A stretch of 64,000 nt of DNA from Flavobacterium sp. N2038 (lineage in GTDB: Bacteria > Bacteroidota > Bacteroidia > Flavobacteriales > Flavobacteriaceae). The notes under the pieces are model-generated. The model made no database searches, had not been told where the DNA came from, and worked only from the letters and a program-made list of their open reading frames with translations. This document shows positions 23,962 through 32,248 of this stretch, one piece after another. The stretch covers positions 2,790,001 through 2,854,000 of the forward strand of contig NZ_CP110001.1 of NCBI RefSeq assembly GCF_025947185.1, given 5' to 3'. Made by a program: the position numbers and the translations under genes. Numbering within the stretch: position 1 is the stretch's first letter; the number at the start of each line of letters is the position of its first letter.

Positions 23962-26073
23962 CTATTTGTTTCGCTCAACAATAGCAAGACCTATGCGAAT
24001 TTTATCATATGAAATTTTTTCTTCAAAATAATCAAAGTAAGGTTTTAGTGCTGTAGGATATTCAAGCTCGATTTGAGCATTATGCAATTGCTTAACTTCT
24101 TCATCACTTACAAACTGGCTTAAATCAATATCCTCACCATCTATATATAATTTGGCTAAATGCGAAATTATGGTTGTTTGCCCCAAATTTCGTTTTCCGG
24201 CAATTTCTTCAATACTATAACCATTTTTAAAAAGTTCGAGAGTTGTTTTATATGTGTTGCTTTCTTTTTTAACTTTGGTTTTATTTGCTTTTTTTACTTT
24301 CTCATAATAAGCAATGGCATCTATAAATTCAGAACCATATTTTTCAAGTTTAGCTTTACCAACACCATCAATAGCCAGAAATTCTTTATCATTCGTTGGT
24401 TTTAAGCTTTCCATTTGTCTTAAAGCAGCATCACTAAAAATTACGTAAGCGGGAACTTCTTCGTCTTTAGAAATCTCATAGCGCAATTTTCGAAGTATTT
24501 CAAAAAGAGAATTTTTAGTAGTTTTTGCTTTCTCTTGTTTAATTTCATTTTTATCAATTACTTTTTTAACAACCGTTGTCAATTTTACTTTTTCATTCCC
24601 AAAAAGAACTTTTTTAGCAAATGGAGTTAATAAAATTTTATTATGCTGATGAAAGGCAATTTCGCAATATCCAAGATTAATCAACTGAATGAGATATTGA
24701 TTCCAGTCGTACCAGGAAATGTCAGCACCAATTCCGTACGTTTTTAGCGTTTGATAATTTTTTTCGTAGATATACGCGTTTCTCGAGCCGCGCAAAAAAT
24801 CTACAATTACAGCCAAAGGCTCTGATTCCTGTAATCTGGTAATTGCCGATAATGCTTTTTGCGCTAAAACTGTTCCGTCAAAAAATGTTGGCGGATTATT
24901 GCATATATCACAATTACCGCAATTCTCTGTTACAAGTTCCCCAAAATAAGACAACAATATTTTTCTTCTGCAACTTAACGCATCTGCATATTGTTTCATA
25001 CGATCTAATTTCGCGAGCTGTACATCAGAGTTTAATCCTTCTGAGGCAAATTTCTGTAATTGAATAACATCGGCATAACTTTCAAACAAAACTGTTTCAG
25101 CCGGTAATCCATCCCGACCGGCACGACCAATTTCCTGATAGTAGCCTTCAATATTTTTTGGAAGATTATAATGAATCACCCAACGAACATTGGATTTATC
25201 AATTCCCATCCCAAATGCAATTGTTGCGCAAACTACCTGACATTCATCATTAATAAATTCATCTTGTGTTTTCGACCGAACTTTATTATCTAAGCCAGCG
25301 TGATATGCTTTTGCCAAAATTCCTTTATTGCTTAATTTCTCAGCAAGTTCCTCAGTAGTTTTTCTGCTCAGGCAATAAATTATCCCGGATTCATTTGGCT
25401 TGTTTTCTACAAAATCTATAATTTGTTTTACTCGGTCTAAAGCCGGGCGAACTTCGAGACTTAAATTTTTACGATCAAATGAAGCTACAAATATTTTAGG
25501 ATTTTTTAAATTCAATTGATTTGCAATGTCTACACGCGTTGCCTTATCTGCAGTTGCAGTTAGCGCAAGAACCGGAGTAGAAGGGAAGCGGTTTTTTAAA
25601 TATCCTAAATTGGTATAAGCTGGTCTGAAGTCATGACCCCAGGATGAAATACAATGCGCCTCATCAATAGCAATCAGACTGATTGTTAATTGATTAAAGA
25701 TATTATCTAAATAAGACAAGCTTTCTGGAGCAATATAGACAAGTTTAAAATTATTTGACTTTAAATTATCGATATAAAATTGCTGCTCTTCTGCAGATTG
25801 ACTACTGTTAATATAACAAGCAGCTATTCCGTTTGTTTTTAAACTATCGACCTGATCTTTCATCAAAGCTATCAAAGGAGAAATAACAATTGTAATTCCT
25901 GGCAACAGCAGAGCCGGCAATTGAAAACATATAGATTTTCCGCCTCCGGTTGGCATAATTGCCAAGGTATCCCGGCCAGAAAAAATGGTGGTTATAATAG
26001 TTTCCTGATTGGGTCTGAATTTTTCGAAACCAAAATTCTCTTTTAACTTAGCATGTAATAATTCTGATGTCAT
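23962..26073 (-). CDS. recQ: ATP-dependent DNA helicase RecQ
   Basis: 703 aa. Walker A is PTGGGKS (41-47), Walker B/DEAH is IDEAH (136-140), motif VI is YYQEIGRAGRDG, the Zn-binding RQC cysteines are CRRKILLSYFG...CGNCDIC (about 367-392), and an HRDC domain (about 515-590, VFSDAALRQMESL) is followed by a C-terminal helix-turn-helix (RNLGQTTIISHLAKL). It unwinds forked DNA in recombination repair. The last ORF residues match the extended C-terminal form common in Bacteroidota. Confidence 0.95.
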   Translation of the reverse strand: MTSELLHAKLKENFGFEKFRPNQETIITTIFSGRDTLAIMPTGGGKSICFQLPALLLPGITIVISPLIALMKDQVDSLKTNGIAACYINSSQSAEEQQFYIDNLKSNNFKLVYIAPESLSYLDNIFNQLTISLIAIDEAHCISSWGHDFRPAYTNLGYLKNRFPSTPVLALTATADKATRVDIANQLNLKNPKIFVASFDRKNLSLEVRPALDRVKQIIDFVENKPNESGIIYCLSRKTTEELAEKLSNKGILAKAYHAGLDNKVRSKTQDEFINDECQVVCATIAFGMGIDKSNVRWVIHYNLPKNIEGYYQEIGRAGRDGLPAETVLFESYADVIQLQKFASEGLNSDVQLAKLDRMKQYADALSCRRKILLSYFGELVTENCGNCDICNNPPTFFDGTVLAQKALSAITRLQESEPLAVIVDFLRGSRNAYIYEKNYQTLKTYGIGADISWYDWNQYLIQLINLGYCEIAFHQHNKILLTPFAKKVLFGNEKVKLTTVVKKVIDKNEIKQEKAKTTKNSLFEILRKLRYEISKDEEVPAYVIFSDAALRQMESLKPTNDKEFLAIDGVGKAKLEKYGSEFIDAIAYYEKVKKANKTKVKKESNTYKTTLELFKNGYSIEEIAGKRNLGQTTIISHLAKLYIDGEDIDLSQFVSDEEVKQLHNAQIELEYPTALKPYFDYFEEKISYDKIRIGLAIVERNK

Positions 26074-26149
26074 ATAGATAAATGTTTATTGAAAAATAGT
26101 ATTCAATAAATATAGTAAAATTCTTATAATTTTAAAGTTTCTGTAAATA

Positions 26150-26183
26150 AAAAAAAGGAACTCGAATTTGAGTTCCTTTTTTT
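26150..26183. terminator. terminator after the acidic-protein gene
   Basis: The arms at 26150-26163 and 26170-26183 (AAAAAAAGGAACTC with GAGTTCCTTTTTTT) are perfectly complementary around a 6-nt loop. It stands 19 bp downstream of the minus-strand acidic-protein gene. Confidence 0.8.
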
Positions 26184-26201
26184 CATATTTAAAAAGAATG
26201 A

Positions 26202-26612
26202 TTAATCTTCATCGTCTTCATCATCATCTTCGTCGGCAACATCATCAACATCTTTGTCATCGTCATCATCATCGTCTCCACCATCGTTATCTGGTTTGTC
26301 CTGATTATCATCATCGTCATCATCATCTGCGTCGTCATCAAGATCAAGCCCTTTAACTGGTTCGATTGTATCTACATCAAGATCAATATCATCGTCTTCA
26401 TCGTAGTTTTCGATTCTATCAGCAAGCTTAGTACTAATTTTTACTAAATAAATAGTATCTTCAGTACGAACTTCAACAGCTTCTACTAATTCGTTTTTAG
26501 CGTTTCTAAAACGGATAACATCCGAATCGTCATAACCATCAGGAAATTTTTCCACCAAAAGGTTCAAAATTTCGTTGGTCAATTTAGCGTAGTCTACTAT
26601 AACTCTTTTCAT
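26202..26612 (-). CDS. extremely acidic Asp-rich protein
   Basis: 136 aa. Residues 1-70 look like an ordered domain (MKRVIVDYAKLTNEILNLLVEKF, VIRFRNAKNELVEAVEV, YLVKISTKLADRI). Residues about 75-136 are almost all Asp and Glu, in runs of GAT/GAC codons that read as a CATCAT/TCGTCA microsatellite on the plus strand, giving a very low isoelectric point. I do not recognise a function; homologues in Flavobacteria are sometimes misnamed DNA primase. The stop is followed by a terminator, and the gene starts 9 bp after the DHS-like gene in one operon. Confidence 0.7.
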   Translation of the reverse strand: MKRVIVDYAKLTNEILNLLVEKFPDGYDDSDVIRFRNAKNELVEAVEVRTEDTIYLVKISTKLADRIENYDEDDDIDLDVDTIEPVKGLDLDDDADDDDDDDNQDKPDNDGGDDDDDDDKDVDDVADEDDDEDDED

Positions 26613-26621
26613 AAAAATATA

Positions 26622-27590
26622 CTATAAATCTAATAAATAGGCAAAAATTAATGGAGCAACAATTGTAGCATCCGATTCTATAATAAATTTAGGGGTCTTA
26701 ATATCTAATTTACCCCAAGTGATTTTCTCGTTTGGAACAGCTCCTGAATAAGATCCGTAACTAGTAGTTGAATCTGAGATTTGACAGAAATAACTCCAGA
26801 AAGGAACATCATGCATTTCCATATCCTGATATAACATTGGTACAACACAGATAGGAAAATCTCCGGCAATACCACCACCAATTTGGAAGAAACCAATTCC
26901 GTTTTGACTGTTTTTTGAATACCAGTCTGCAAGGAATGTCATATATTCTATACCAGATTTCATTGTAGAAGCTTTTAATTCTCCTTTAATTACGTATGAT
27001 GCGAAGATATTTCCCATTGTACTGTCTTCCCATCCAGGAACAATAATTGGAAGATTTTTTTCTGCAGCAGCATACATCCAGCTGTCTTTTAAATCAATCT
27101 CGTAGTATTCTTCTAAAACACCTGATAATAACATTTTATACATGAATTCATGCGGAAAATATCTTTCTCCTTTATCATCAGCATCTTTCCAGATTTTATA
27201 GATGTGTTTTTGCAAACGTCTAAAAGCTTCATGTTCAGGAATACAAGTATCTGTAACACGATTTAGTCCTCTTTCAAGTAAAGCCCATTCGTCTTCTGGT
27301 GTCAAATCACGATAATTTGGAACTCTCTCATAATGAGAGTGAGCTACTAAATTCATGATATCTTCTTCTAGATTGGCTCCAGTACATGAAATAATTTGTA
27401 CTTTATCTTGTCTAATTATTTCGGCAAAAATTTTACCTATTTCTGCAGTACTCATCGCTCCAGCCATACTTACCAACATTTTTGAGCCATTAGCTAACTG
27501 TTGTTCATATTCTTTGGCTGCATCTACTAATGAAGCAGAATTAAAGTGCAAATAATGTTTTTCAATAAACTGACTGATTGGTCCTTTCAT
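26622..27590 (-). CDS. deoxyhypusine-synthase-like enzyme (probable homospermidine synthase)
   Basis: 322 aa. The DHS fold is recognised by SMAGAMSTAEIGK, ISCTGANLEEDI, DTCIPEHEAFRRL and the C-terminal active-site Lys K294 in ITWGKLD, the position of the enamine-forming Lys in human DHS. Bacteria lack eIF5A, and known bacterial DHS relatives move the aminobutyl group of spermidine or a related amine to putrescine or agmatine, giving homospermidine or an aminobutyl derivative. It lies in an operon with speA (112 bp, a terminator-like repeat between), so polyamine synthesis is the likely role. Flavobacteria contain homospermidine (known). The exact substrate is an inference. Confidence 0.8.
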   Translation of the reverse strand: MKGPISQFIEKHYLHFNSASLVDAAKEYEQQLANGSKMLVSMAGAMSTAEIGKIFAEIIRQDKVQIISCTGANLEEDIMNLVAHSHYERVPNYRDLTPEDEWALLERGLNRVTDTCIPEHEAFRRLQKHIYKIWKDADDKGERYFPHEFMYKMLLSGVLEEYYEIDLKDSWMYAAAEKNLPIIVPGWEDSTMGNIFASYVIKGELKASTMKSGIEYMTFLADWYSKNSQNGIGFFQIGGGIAGDFPICVVPMLYQDMEMHDVPFWSYFCQISDSTTSYGSYSGAVPNEKITWGKLDIKTPKFIIESDATIVAPLIFAYLLDL

Positions 27591-27649
27591 TTCCTTTGTT
27601 TTTTTATTTTTTTTTTTGAATTAAAAGCTTTTAACCTTTTTTAACTTGT

Positions 27650-27694
27650 ACTGCAAATTAATAATTTTCTAGAAATTAACATTTAATTTGCAGT
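27650..27694. repeat. inverted repeat between dhs-like gene and speA
   Basis: ACTGCAAATTA (27650-27660) and TAATTTGCAGT (27684-27694) are perfect complements. It lies 8 bp after the speA stop on its strand and before the dhs-like gene; T-rich sequence follows on the minus strand, so it is probably an attenuator or terminator for speA. Confidence 0.55.
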
Positions 27695-27701
27695 TTTATT
27701 T

Positions 27702-29105
27702 TTACAATTTTTTCTTGTAACCTAAAATTTTCAATACATCATCAGAAGTTTGTTGTTCTGAGAAAACTTCTGTAGCTAAAATTCCGTTTTCATCACGGTC
27801 AATTAGGATATGTTTAGGCTGCGGAATCAAACAGTGGTGTAAACCTCCATAACCTCCAATAGTTTCCTGATACGCACCAGTATTAAAGAAACCAATGTAA
27901 AGCGGCTTTTCTTTGTTGTATTTAGGCAAATAGATTGCGTTCATGTTTTGTTCTGAATTGTAATAGTCGTCACTATCACAAGTAAGTCCTCCCAATAAAA
28001 CCCGCTCGTATGTATCATTCCAACGATTAATTGCCAGCATAATAAAACGTTTATTTATAGCCCAGGTATCTGGCAAAGTGGTAATAAACGATGAATCGAT
28101 CATATTCCATTTCTCTCTGTCATTTTGTTGTTTTTGATACAAAATCTGATAGATAGCTCCACCGCTTTCTCCAACTGTAAATGAACCAAATTCTGTAAAA
28201 ATGTTTGGAACATCAACTTCTGCTTCATCACAGGCTATTTTAATCTGATTAATGATTTCATCAATCATATATTGATAATCATACTCAAAAGCAAGTGAGT
28301 TTTTAATCGGGAAACCACCTCCAATGTTCAATCCATCAAGAGTAGGGCATTCCTTTTTTAATGCAATGTATACTTTTATACATTTTACAAGCTCATTCCA
28401 ATAGTACGATGTATCGTTGATTCCGGTATTGATAAAAAAGTGAAGCATTTTAAGCTCTAATTTATCATTTTCCTGAATTTGCTTTTTGTAAAACGAAACT
28501 ATGTTTTTGTATCCAATCCCTAATCTTGAAGTATAAAACTCAAATTTAGGTTCTTCTTCAGCAGCAATACGAATTCCAATTTTGAATTTCCCTTTAATTT
28601 CTGATTGAAGTAGGTCTAACTCTTCATAATTATCAATAATCGGAATAGTATTTTTATGTCCGTTATTAATTAATCTTGCAATATTACTGATGTATTCGTC
28701 TCTTTTAAAACCATTACAAATTACATAAGTACTTTTGTTGATTTTACCATTTTCTAATAAATTCTCTACAATATTAACATCAAAAGCTGATGATGTTTCT
28801 ATGTGAATGTTATTCTTGAAAGCTTCATTCATAATGTATTCAAAATGAGAGCTTTTTGTACAATAGCAATAGTAATATTTTGCTTCGTACTTATTTTTTT
28901 CCATTGATTTTCTGAACCAGGCTTTTGCCTTATTAATGTTTTCAGAAATCTGAGGCAAATAAGTAAACTTTAAAGGAGTACCATATTGTTCAACCAATTT
29001 CATCAAATCGATGTTATGAAATTGAAGATTGTCTTTATTAAGTTTAAATTCCTCTTGTGGAAAGTAATATGTTTGATTAATTAGATCAGAATATTTTGTA
29101 TTCAT
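27702..29105 (-). CDS. speA: biosynthetic arginine decarboxylase
   Basis: 467 aa PLP enzyme of the alanine-racemase-fold decarboxylase group. The Schiff-base Lys is K84 in YYCYCTKSSHFEY; further signatures are SRLGIGYKN, MLHFFINTG, LNIGGGFPI and VGESGGAIYQ. It makes agmatine, the entry to putrescine and spermidine/homospermidine. The dhs-like gene lies immediately downstream. Upstream, a 240-nt leader carries a possible 59-aa ORF and begins at a well-matched promoter at 29353-29384, so translation of a leader peptide or RNA structure may control the gene. No agmatinase gene is seen in this window. Confidence 0.9.
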   Translation of the reverse strand: MNTKYSDLINQTYYFPQEEFKLNKDNLQFHNIDLMKLVEQYGTPLKFTYLPQISENINKAKAWFRKSMEKNKYEAKYYYCYCTKSSHFEYIMNEAFKNNIHIETSSAFDVNIVENLLENGKINKSTYVICNGFKRDEYISNIARLINNGHKNTIPIIDNYEELDLLQSEIKGKFKIGIRIAAEEEPKFEFYTSRLGIGYKNIVSFYKKQIQENDKLELKMLHFFINTGINDTSYYWNELVKCIKVYIALKKECPTLDGLNIGGGFPIKNSLAFEYDYQYMIDEIINQIKIACDEAEVDVPNIFTEFGSFTVGESGGAIYQILYQKQQNDREKWNMIDSSFITTLPDTWAINKRFIMLAINRWNDTYERVLLGGLTCDSDDYYNSEQNMNAIYLPKYNKEKPLYIGFFNTGAYQETIGGYGGLHHCLIPQPKHILIDRDENGILATEVFSEQQTSDDVLKILGYKKKL

Positions 29106-29167
29106 TTATATTTAAATATTTTTATTTGTAATTTTTATTTTTAGTGATTTGGTGCTAAAACTAAAAT

Positions 29168-29347
29168 TCAAACTCTAATATTCGCAAATATAATTTGCAG
29201 TTTTTCGTGTTCTGCTTTTGAGCATTGGAAAACATCAAAACAAAACGGACTTTTACTATTATAAAAACGGTTCAACATTCTAAGTAAAGAACTGTTGAGA
29301 CGGTTTCTATAAGAACTAAATTGTCTTTGTTTATTGTTTGTTTTCAT
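29168..29347 (-). CDS. possible 59-aa leader ORF upstream of speA
   Basis: An ATG at 29347 opens a frame of 60 codons (stop TGA at 29168-29170) encoding MKTNNKQRQFSSYRNRLNSS then LLRMLNRFYNSKSPFCFDVF and QCSKAEHEKLQIIFANIRV. It is rich in basic residues (K/R) and has no known domain. The predicted transcription start (from the -7 box at 29353-29360) falls at or one base before the ATG, so it would be leaderless. It lies 63 bp before speA. It could be a chance ORF in a leader RNA. Confidence 0.35.
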   Translation of the reverse strand: MKTNNKQRQFSSYRNRLNSSLLRMLNRFYNSKSPFCFDVFQCSKAEHEKLQIIFANIRV

Positions 29348-29352
29348 TGTGG

Positions 29353-29384
29353 CAAATGTAAAAAATAATATATACCTAAAGCAA
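29353..29384 (-). promoter_or_regulatory. promoter of speA
   Basis: On the minus strand TTG (29382-29384) is followed 21 bp later by TACATTTG (29353-29360), a close match to TTG-N19/21-TAnnTTTG. It puts the transcript start about 240 nt upstream of the speA ATG. Confidence 0.65.
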
Positions 29385-29404
29385 TGCTTTTGATTAAAAA
29401 AAGT

Positions 29405-30472
29405 TTAAGATTTATAATCCTGAAACGCGTCTAGAATCAATTTATTTTCAACAGATTGGTTAATTTTAATTTTTCCGATTCCTTCAATAAGGGCAAATTG
29501 AATTAAACCATACTCATTTTTTTTGTCATGAATAAGAAGTTCAAGTATCGGATCAATGTCATTTTCCTCAATATTCACATCGTCATAAATACTTTTAATA
29601 GCTGTTTTAATTTCTGCATATTCCTCTGCAGAAATTAAGTTTTTATGCCATGAAATATAACTTTCCAAAATCATTCCTATAGCAATTGCTTCGCCGTGCA
29701 GCAATGTTGTTTTGGTTTCGCTTTCTAAAAAGTATCCTTCTATTGCATGTCCTAAAGTATGTCCAAAATTCAGTGCTTTTCTAATATTCTTTTCTGTTGG
29801 ATCCTGAATTACGATTTCGTTCTTTATTTCAACCGAACGATAAATCAATTCATCCAGAAAAGTGTAATCAATTGCATTAAGATCTAAAAACTGTTTCCAG
29901 TATGCAGCGTCATAGATTAATCCGTGTTTTAGCATTTCTGCCAATCCGGATCTCATTTCGCTTTGTGGTAATGTTTCAAGATATTGAGTGTCTATCAAAA
30001 CCATTTGTGGAACATTAATCACTCCGATTTGATTTTTAAGATTCCCCAAATCAACTCCTGTTTTCCCACCAACAGAAGCATCAACCATAGATAAAAGAGT
30101 AGTCGGTATATTAATAAAATCCACTCCTCTTTTGAAAGTTGAGGCTACAAAACCTCCCAAATCTGTTACTACACCACCACCAAGATTAATTACCAATGAT
30201 TTTCTGTCGGCCCCCAGTTCAGTAAGTACATTCCAGATCTGAATACAGGTTTCTATATTTTTATTGGCTTCACCTGCTTCAAATTCAATAATTTCAATAT
30301 TCAAATCAGTTTCAAGTAACGGCAAAAACTTAGGCAGGCAATACTCATTTGTATCATTATCTACAATAATAAATAAATTAGAGTATTTTGTGTCTCTTAG
30401 ATGTTTGTTTAATGCTTCGTAAGCATTTTGGTTAAAATGTACGAAATAATTATTGGCTTGAATAGATTGCAT
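29405..30472 (-). CDS. aroB: 3-dehydroquinate synthase
   Basis: 355 aa from the ATG at 30472; the frame extends to a TTG at 30499, but MQSIQANNYFVHFN is the usual AroB start. Signatures are INLGGGVVTDLGGFVASTF, GGKTGVDLGNLKN, SEMRSGLAEMLKHG and NFGHTLGHAIE, which hold the NAD+ and Zn2+ sites. It makes 3-dehydroquinate from DAHP in the shikimate pathway. It is monocistronic; a 300-bp gap with the speA leader lies downstream. Confidence 0.95.
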   Translation of the reverse strand: MQSIQANNYFVHFNQNAYEALNKHLRDTKYSNLFIIVDNDTNEYCLPKFLPLLETDLNIEIIEFEAGEANKNIETCIQIWNVLTELGADRKSLVINLGGGVVTDLGGFVASTFKRGVDFINIPTTLLSMVDASVGGKTGVDLGNLKNQIGVINVPQMVLIDTQYLETLPQSEMRSGLAEMLKHGLIYDAAYWKQFLDLNAIDYTFLDELIYRSVEIKNEIVIQDPTEKNIRKALNFGHTLGHAIEGYFLESETKTTLLHGEAIAIGMILESYISWHKNLISAEEYAEIKTAIKSIYDDVNIEENDIDPILELLIHDKKNEYGLIQFALIEGIGKIKINQSVENKLILDAFQDYKS

Positions 30473-30568
30473 AGTTCCTTTAGTTAATTGAAAGCACAAA
30501 AATAAGGCATTTTTAACTAAATAATATTCAAAATTGCTCTATTATTGTTTAAAAAATCAATGTAAAAA

Positions 30569-30605
30569 GGGATGTGATAAAGAATTTTCTTTCTTATCAC
30601 ATCCC
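30569..30605. terminator. 12-bp terminator hairpin between aroB and a short ORF
   Basis: GGGATGTGATAA (30569-30580) and TTATCACATCCC (30594-30605) are perfect complements with a 13-nt loop. On the minus strand it follows the stop of the 65-aa ORF at 30625 by 20 bp. Confidence 0.8.
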
Positions 30606-30624
30606 TTAATTATTTATCAAAGTT

Positions 30625-30822
30625 CTATTTGCAGTTTTGAACTAATTGTGGCTTTGCATCCGGAAAATTTTTAGAGCTCGAAATTTCAAAGTATCTACCT
30701 GTATTTACCATTAATGGTGTTAATTTATAATCTGAACTAAAATTATTTAAAAACAAAAGTAAATTCTTTCTTTTTAGTAAAAAAATAATCTTTAGTCCAT
30801 TATCAAAACGAAAAAATATCAT
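30625..30822 (-). CDS. short ORF, possibly a gene remnant
   Basis: 65 codons, ATG at 30822. The first half (MIFFRFDNGLKIIFLLKRKN) is hydrophobic and basic, and the second half (MVNTGRYFEISSSKNFPDAKPQ) looks like a real C-terminus ending at a terminator 20 bp later. That pattern suggests a degraded gene rather than noise, or a small membrane protein. I recognise no family. It lies in the 380-bp gap between aroB and the proline dehydrogenase gene. Confidence 0.3.
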   Translation of the reverse strand: MIFFRFDNGLKIIFLLKRKNLLLFLNNFSSDYKLTPLMVNTGRYFEISSSKNFPDAKPQLVQNCK

Positions 30823-30854
30823 CTAATTTAGTAAACAATATTCAAAACACTCTC

Positions 30855-30862
30855 TATCTTTG
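30855..30862 (+). promoter_or_regulatory. -7 box TATCTTTG upstream of proline dehydrogenase gene
   Basis: TATCTTTG is a match to TAnnTTTG, 18 bp before the ATG at 30880. A clear -33 TTG at the right distance is missing (a TTTAG lies 24 bp upstream), so the promoter is moderately supported. Confidence 0.5.
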
Positions 30863-30879
30863 CACAAAAAACATACATA

Positions 30880-32049
30880 ATGGAAAAAATATTCGATAAT
30901 ACTCAGGTTGCATTTTCACTTAAAAGTGACACAGAACTTGACAGAGCCTATTTTCTTTTTAAAATGATCGATAGCGAGCCTTTAGTTCGTATTGGAACAG
31001 CTGTGACTAATTTTGCCATAAAAGCACATCTTCCGGTTGAAGGTTTGATTCGTGCAACAGTTTTTGATCATTTTTGTGGTGGTGTAAATGAAGATGATTG
31101 TATTACTGTAGTAGACAAAATGTTTACAAAAGGTGTTTCATCTGTTTTAGACTATTCTGTTGAAGGAAAAGAAGAAGAAGCGCAATTTGATGCTGCTTTG
31201 GAAATGACTTTGAAAACGATTGAATTTGCCAAAGAGCGTTTAGCAATTCCATTTGCTGTTTTTAAACCTACTGGTTTAGGACGTTTTGAGTTGTATGAGA
31301 AATTAGGAGAAAAACAAACTCTAAGCCCAGCAGAACAAGCAGAATGGGATAGAGTAGTAGCTCGTTTTGACCAGGTATGTGGTGAAGCGCACAAAAAAGA
31401 TGTTGCTCTATTAATTGATGGTGAAGAAAGCTGGATGCAGGATGCTGCTGATGATTTGGTTACCGAAATGATGCGTAAATACAACAAAGAAAAAGCGATC
31501 GTATTTAATACTTTACAAATGTACCGTTGGGATCGTTTAGATTATTTGAAAAAATTGCATGAAGTTGCTAAAGCTGAAGGATTCTTTATCGGAATGAAAT
31601 TAGTTCGTGGAGCTTATATGGAAAAAGAAAACAAAAGAGCAGAAGAAAAAGGTTACGTTTCTCCAATCTGTGTTTCTAAAGAAGCGACAGATATAAACTA
31701 TGACGCTGCTGTACATTATATGCTAGAGCATTTAGAAATAATGTCCATTTTTGCAGGAACTCACAACGAATTGAGTTCATACAAATTAATGGAAATGATG
31801 GCTGAAAAAGGTATCGCAAAAAACGATAATAAAATCTGGTTCGGACAGTTATACGGAATGAGTGATAACATTAGTTATAACTTAGCAGAAAACGGATATA
31901 ATGTTGCAAAATACCTTCCATTCGGACCTGTTAAAGATGTTATGCCATACTTGATTCGTCGTGCTGAAGAAAATACTTCGGTAGCCGGGCAAACAAGCCG
32001 TGAATTGTCTATGATTAAAGCAGAACGTAAACGCAGAAAAGGGAAATAG
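30880..32049 (+). CDS. proline dehydrogenase
   Basis: 389 aa, stand-alone form without the P5C dehydrogenase domain. The barrel signatures are LLIDGEESWMQDA, IVFNTLQMYRWDRLDYL, GFFIGMKLVRGAYMEKE, FAGTHNE, FGQLYGMSD and LPFGPVKDVMPYLIRRAEEN. It oxidises proline to pyrroline-5-carboxylate at the inner membrane with FAD. Next to it downstream are three consecutive hairpins and the convergent ABC exporter gene. Confidence 0.92.
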   Translation: MEKIFDNTQVAFSLKSDTELDRAYFLFKMIDSEPLVRIGTAVTNFAIKAHLPVEGLIRATVFDHFCGGVNEDDCITVVDKMFTKGVSSVLDYSVEGKEEEAQFDAALEMTLKTIEFAKERLAIPFAVFKPTGLGRFELYEKLGEKQTLSPAEQAEWDRVVARFDQVCGEAHKKDVALLIDGEESWMQDAADDLVTEMMRKYNKEKAIVFNTLQMYRWDRLDYLKKLHEVAKAEGFFIGMKLVRGAYMEKENKRAEEKGYVSPICVSKEATDINYDAAVHYMLEHLEIMSIFAGTHNELSSYKLMEMMAEKGIAKNDNKIWFGQLYGMSDNISYNLAENGYNVAKYLPFGPVKDVMPYLIRRAEENTSVAGQTSRELSMIKAERKRRKGK

Positions 32050-32070
32050 TTTTTAAAATTAAATTTCAAT

Positions 32071-32232
32071 TTTAGAAATTCCAAATTCCAATAAAAAAAA
32101 CTCCATTTGTTATACAAATGGAGTTTTTTTTATAAAAAGCAAACCCGACAGGTTTTAAAAACCTGTCGGGTTTAATATAATAAAAGCTTCAATTTAAAAA
32201 TTGAAGCTTTATTGGAATTTGGAATTTCTAAA
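32071..32232. repeat. nested hairpin block between convergent genes
   Basis: A perfect 23-bp inverted repeat (32071-32093 and 32210-32232; core TATTGGAATTTGGAATTT) encloses three further hairpins: AACTCCATTTG/CAAATGGAGTT near 32100, a 16-bp CCCGACAGG palindrome (32141-32156/32158-32173), and a 13-bp AAAGCTTCAATTT palindrome (32183-32195/32198-32210). The first is the proline dehydrogenase terminator; the third can serve the ABC gene. The GGAATTTGGAATTT family recurs at 60001 and 60482. Confidence 0.75.
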
Positions 32233-32248
32233 TTGGAATTTCTTTTCT

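Noticed and set aside
26200-26360. Plus-strand His-rich protein across the acidic-protein gene
   Set aside because: It is the other strand of the GAT/GAC tract, so His codons are an artefact.
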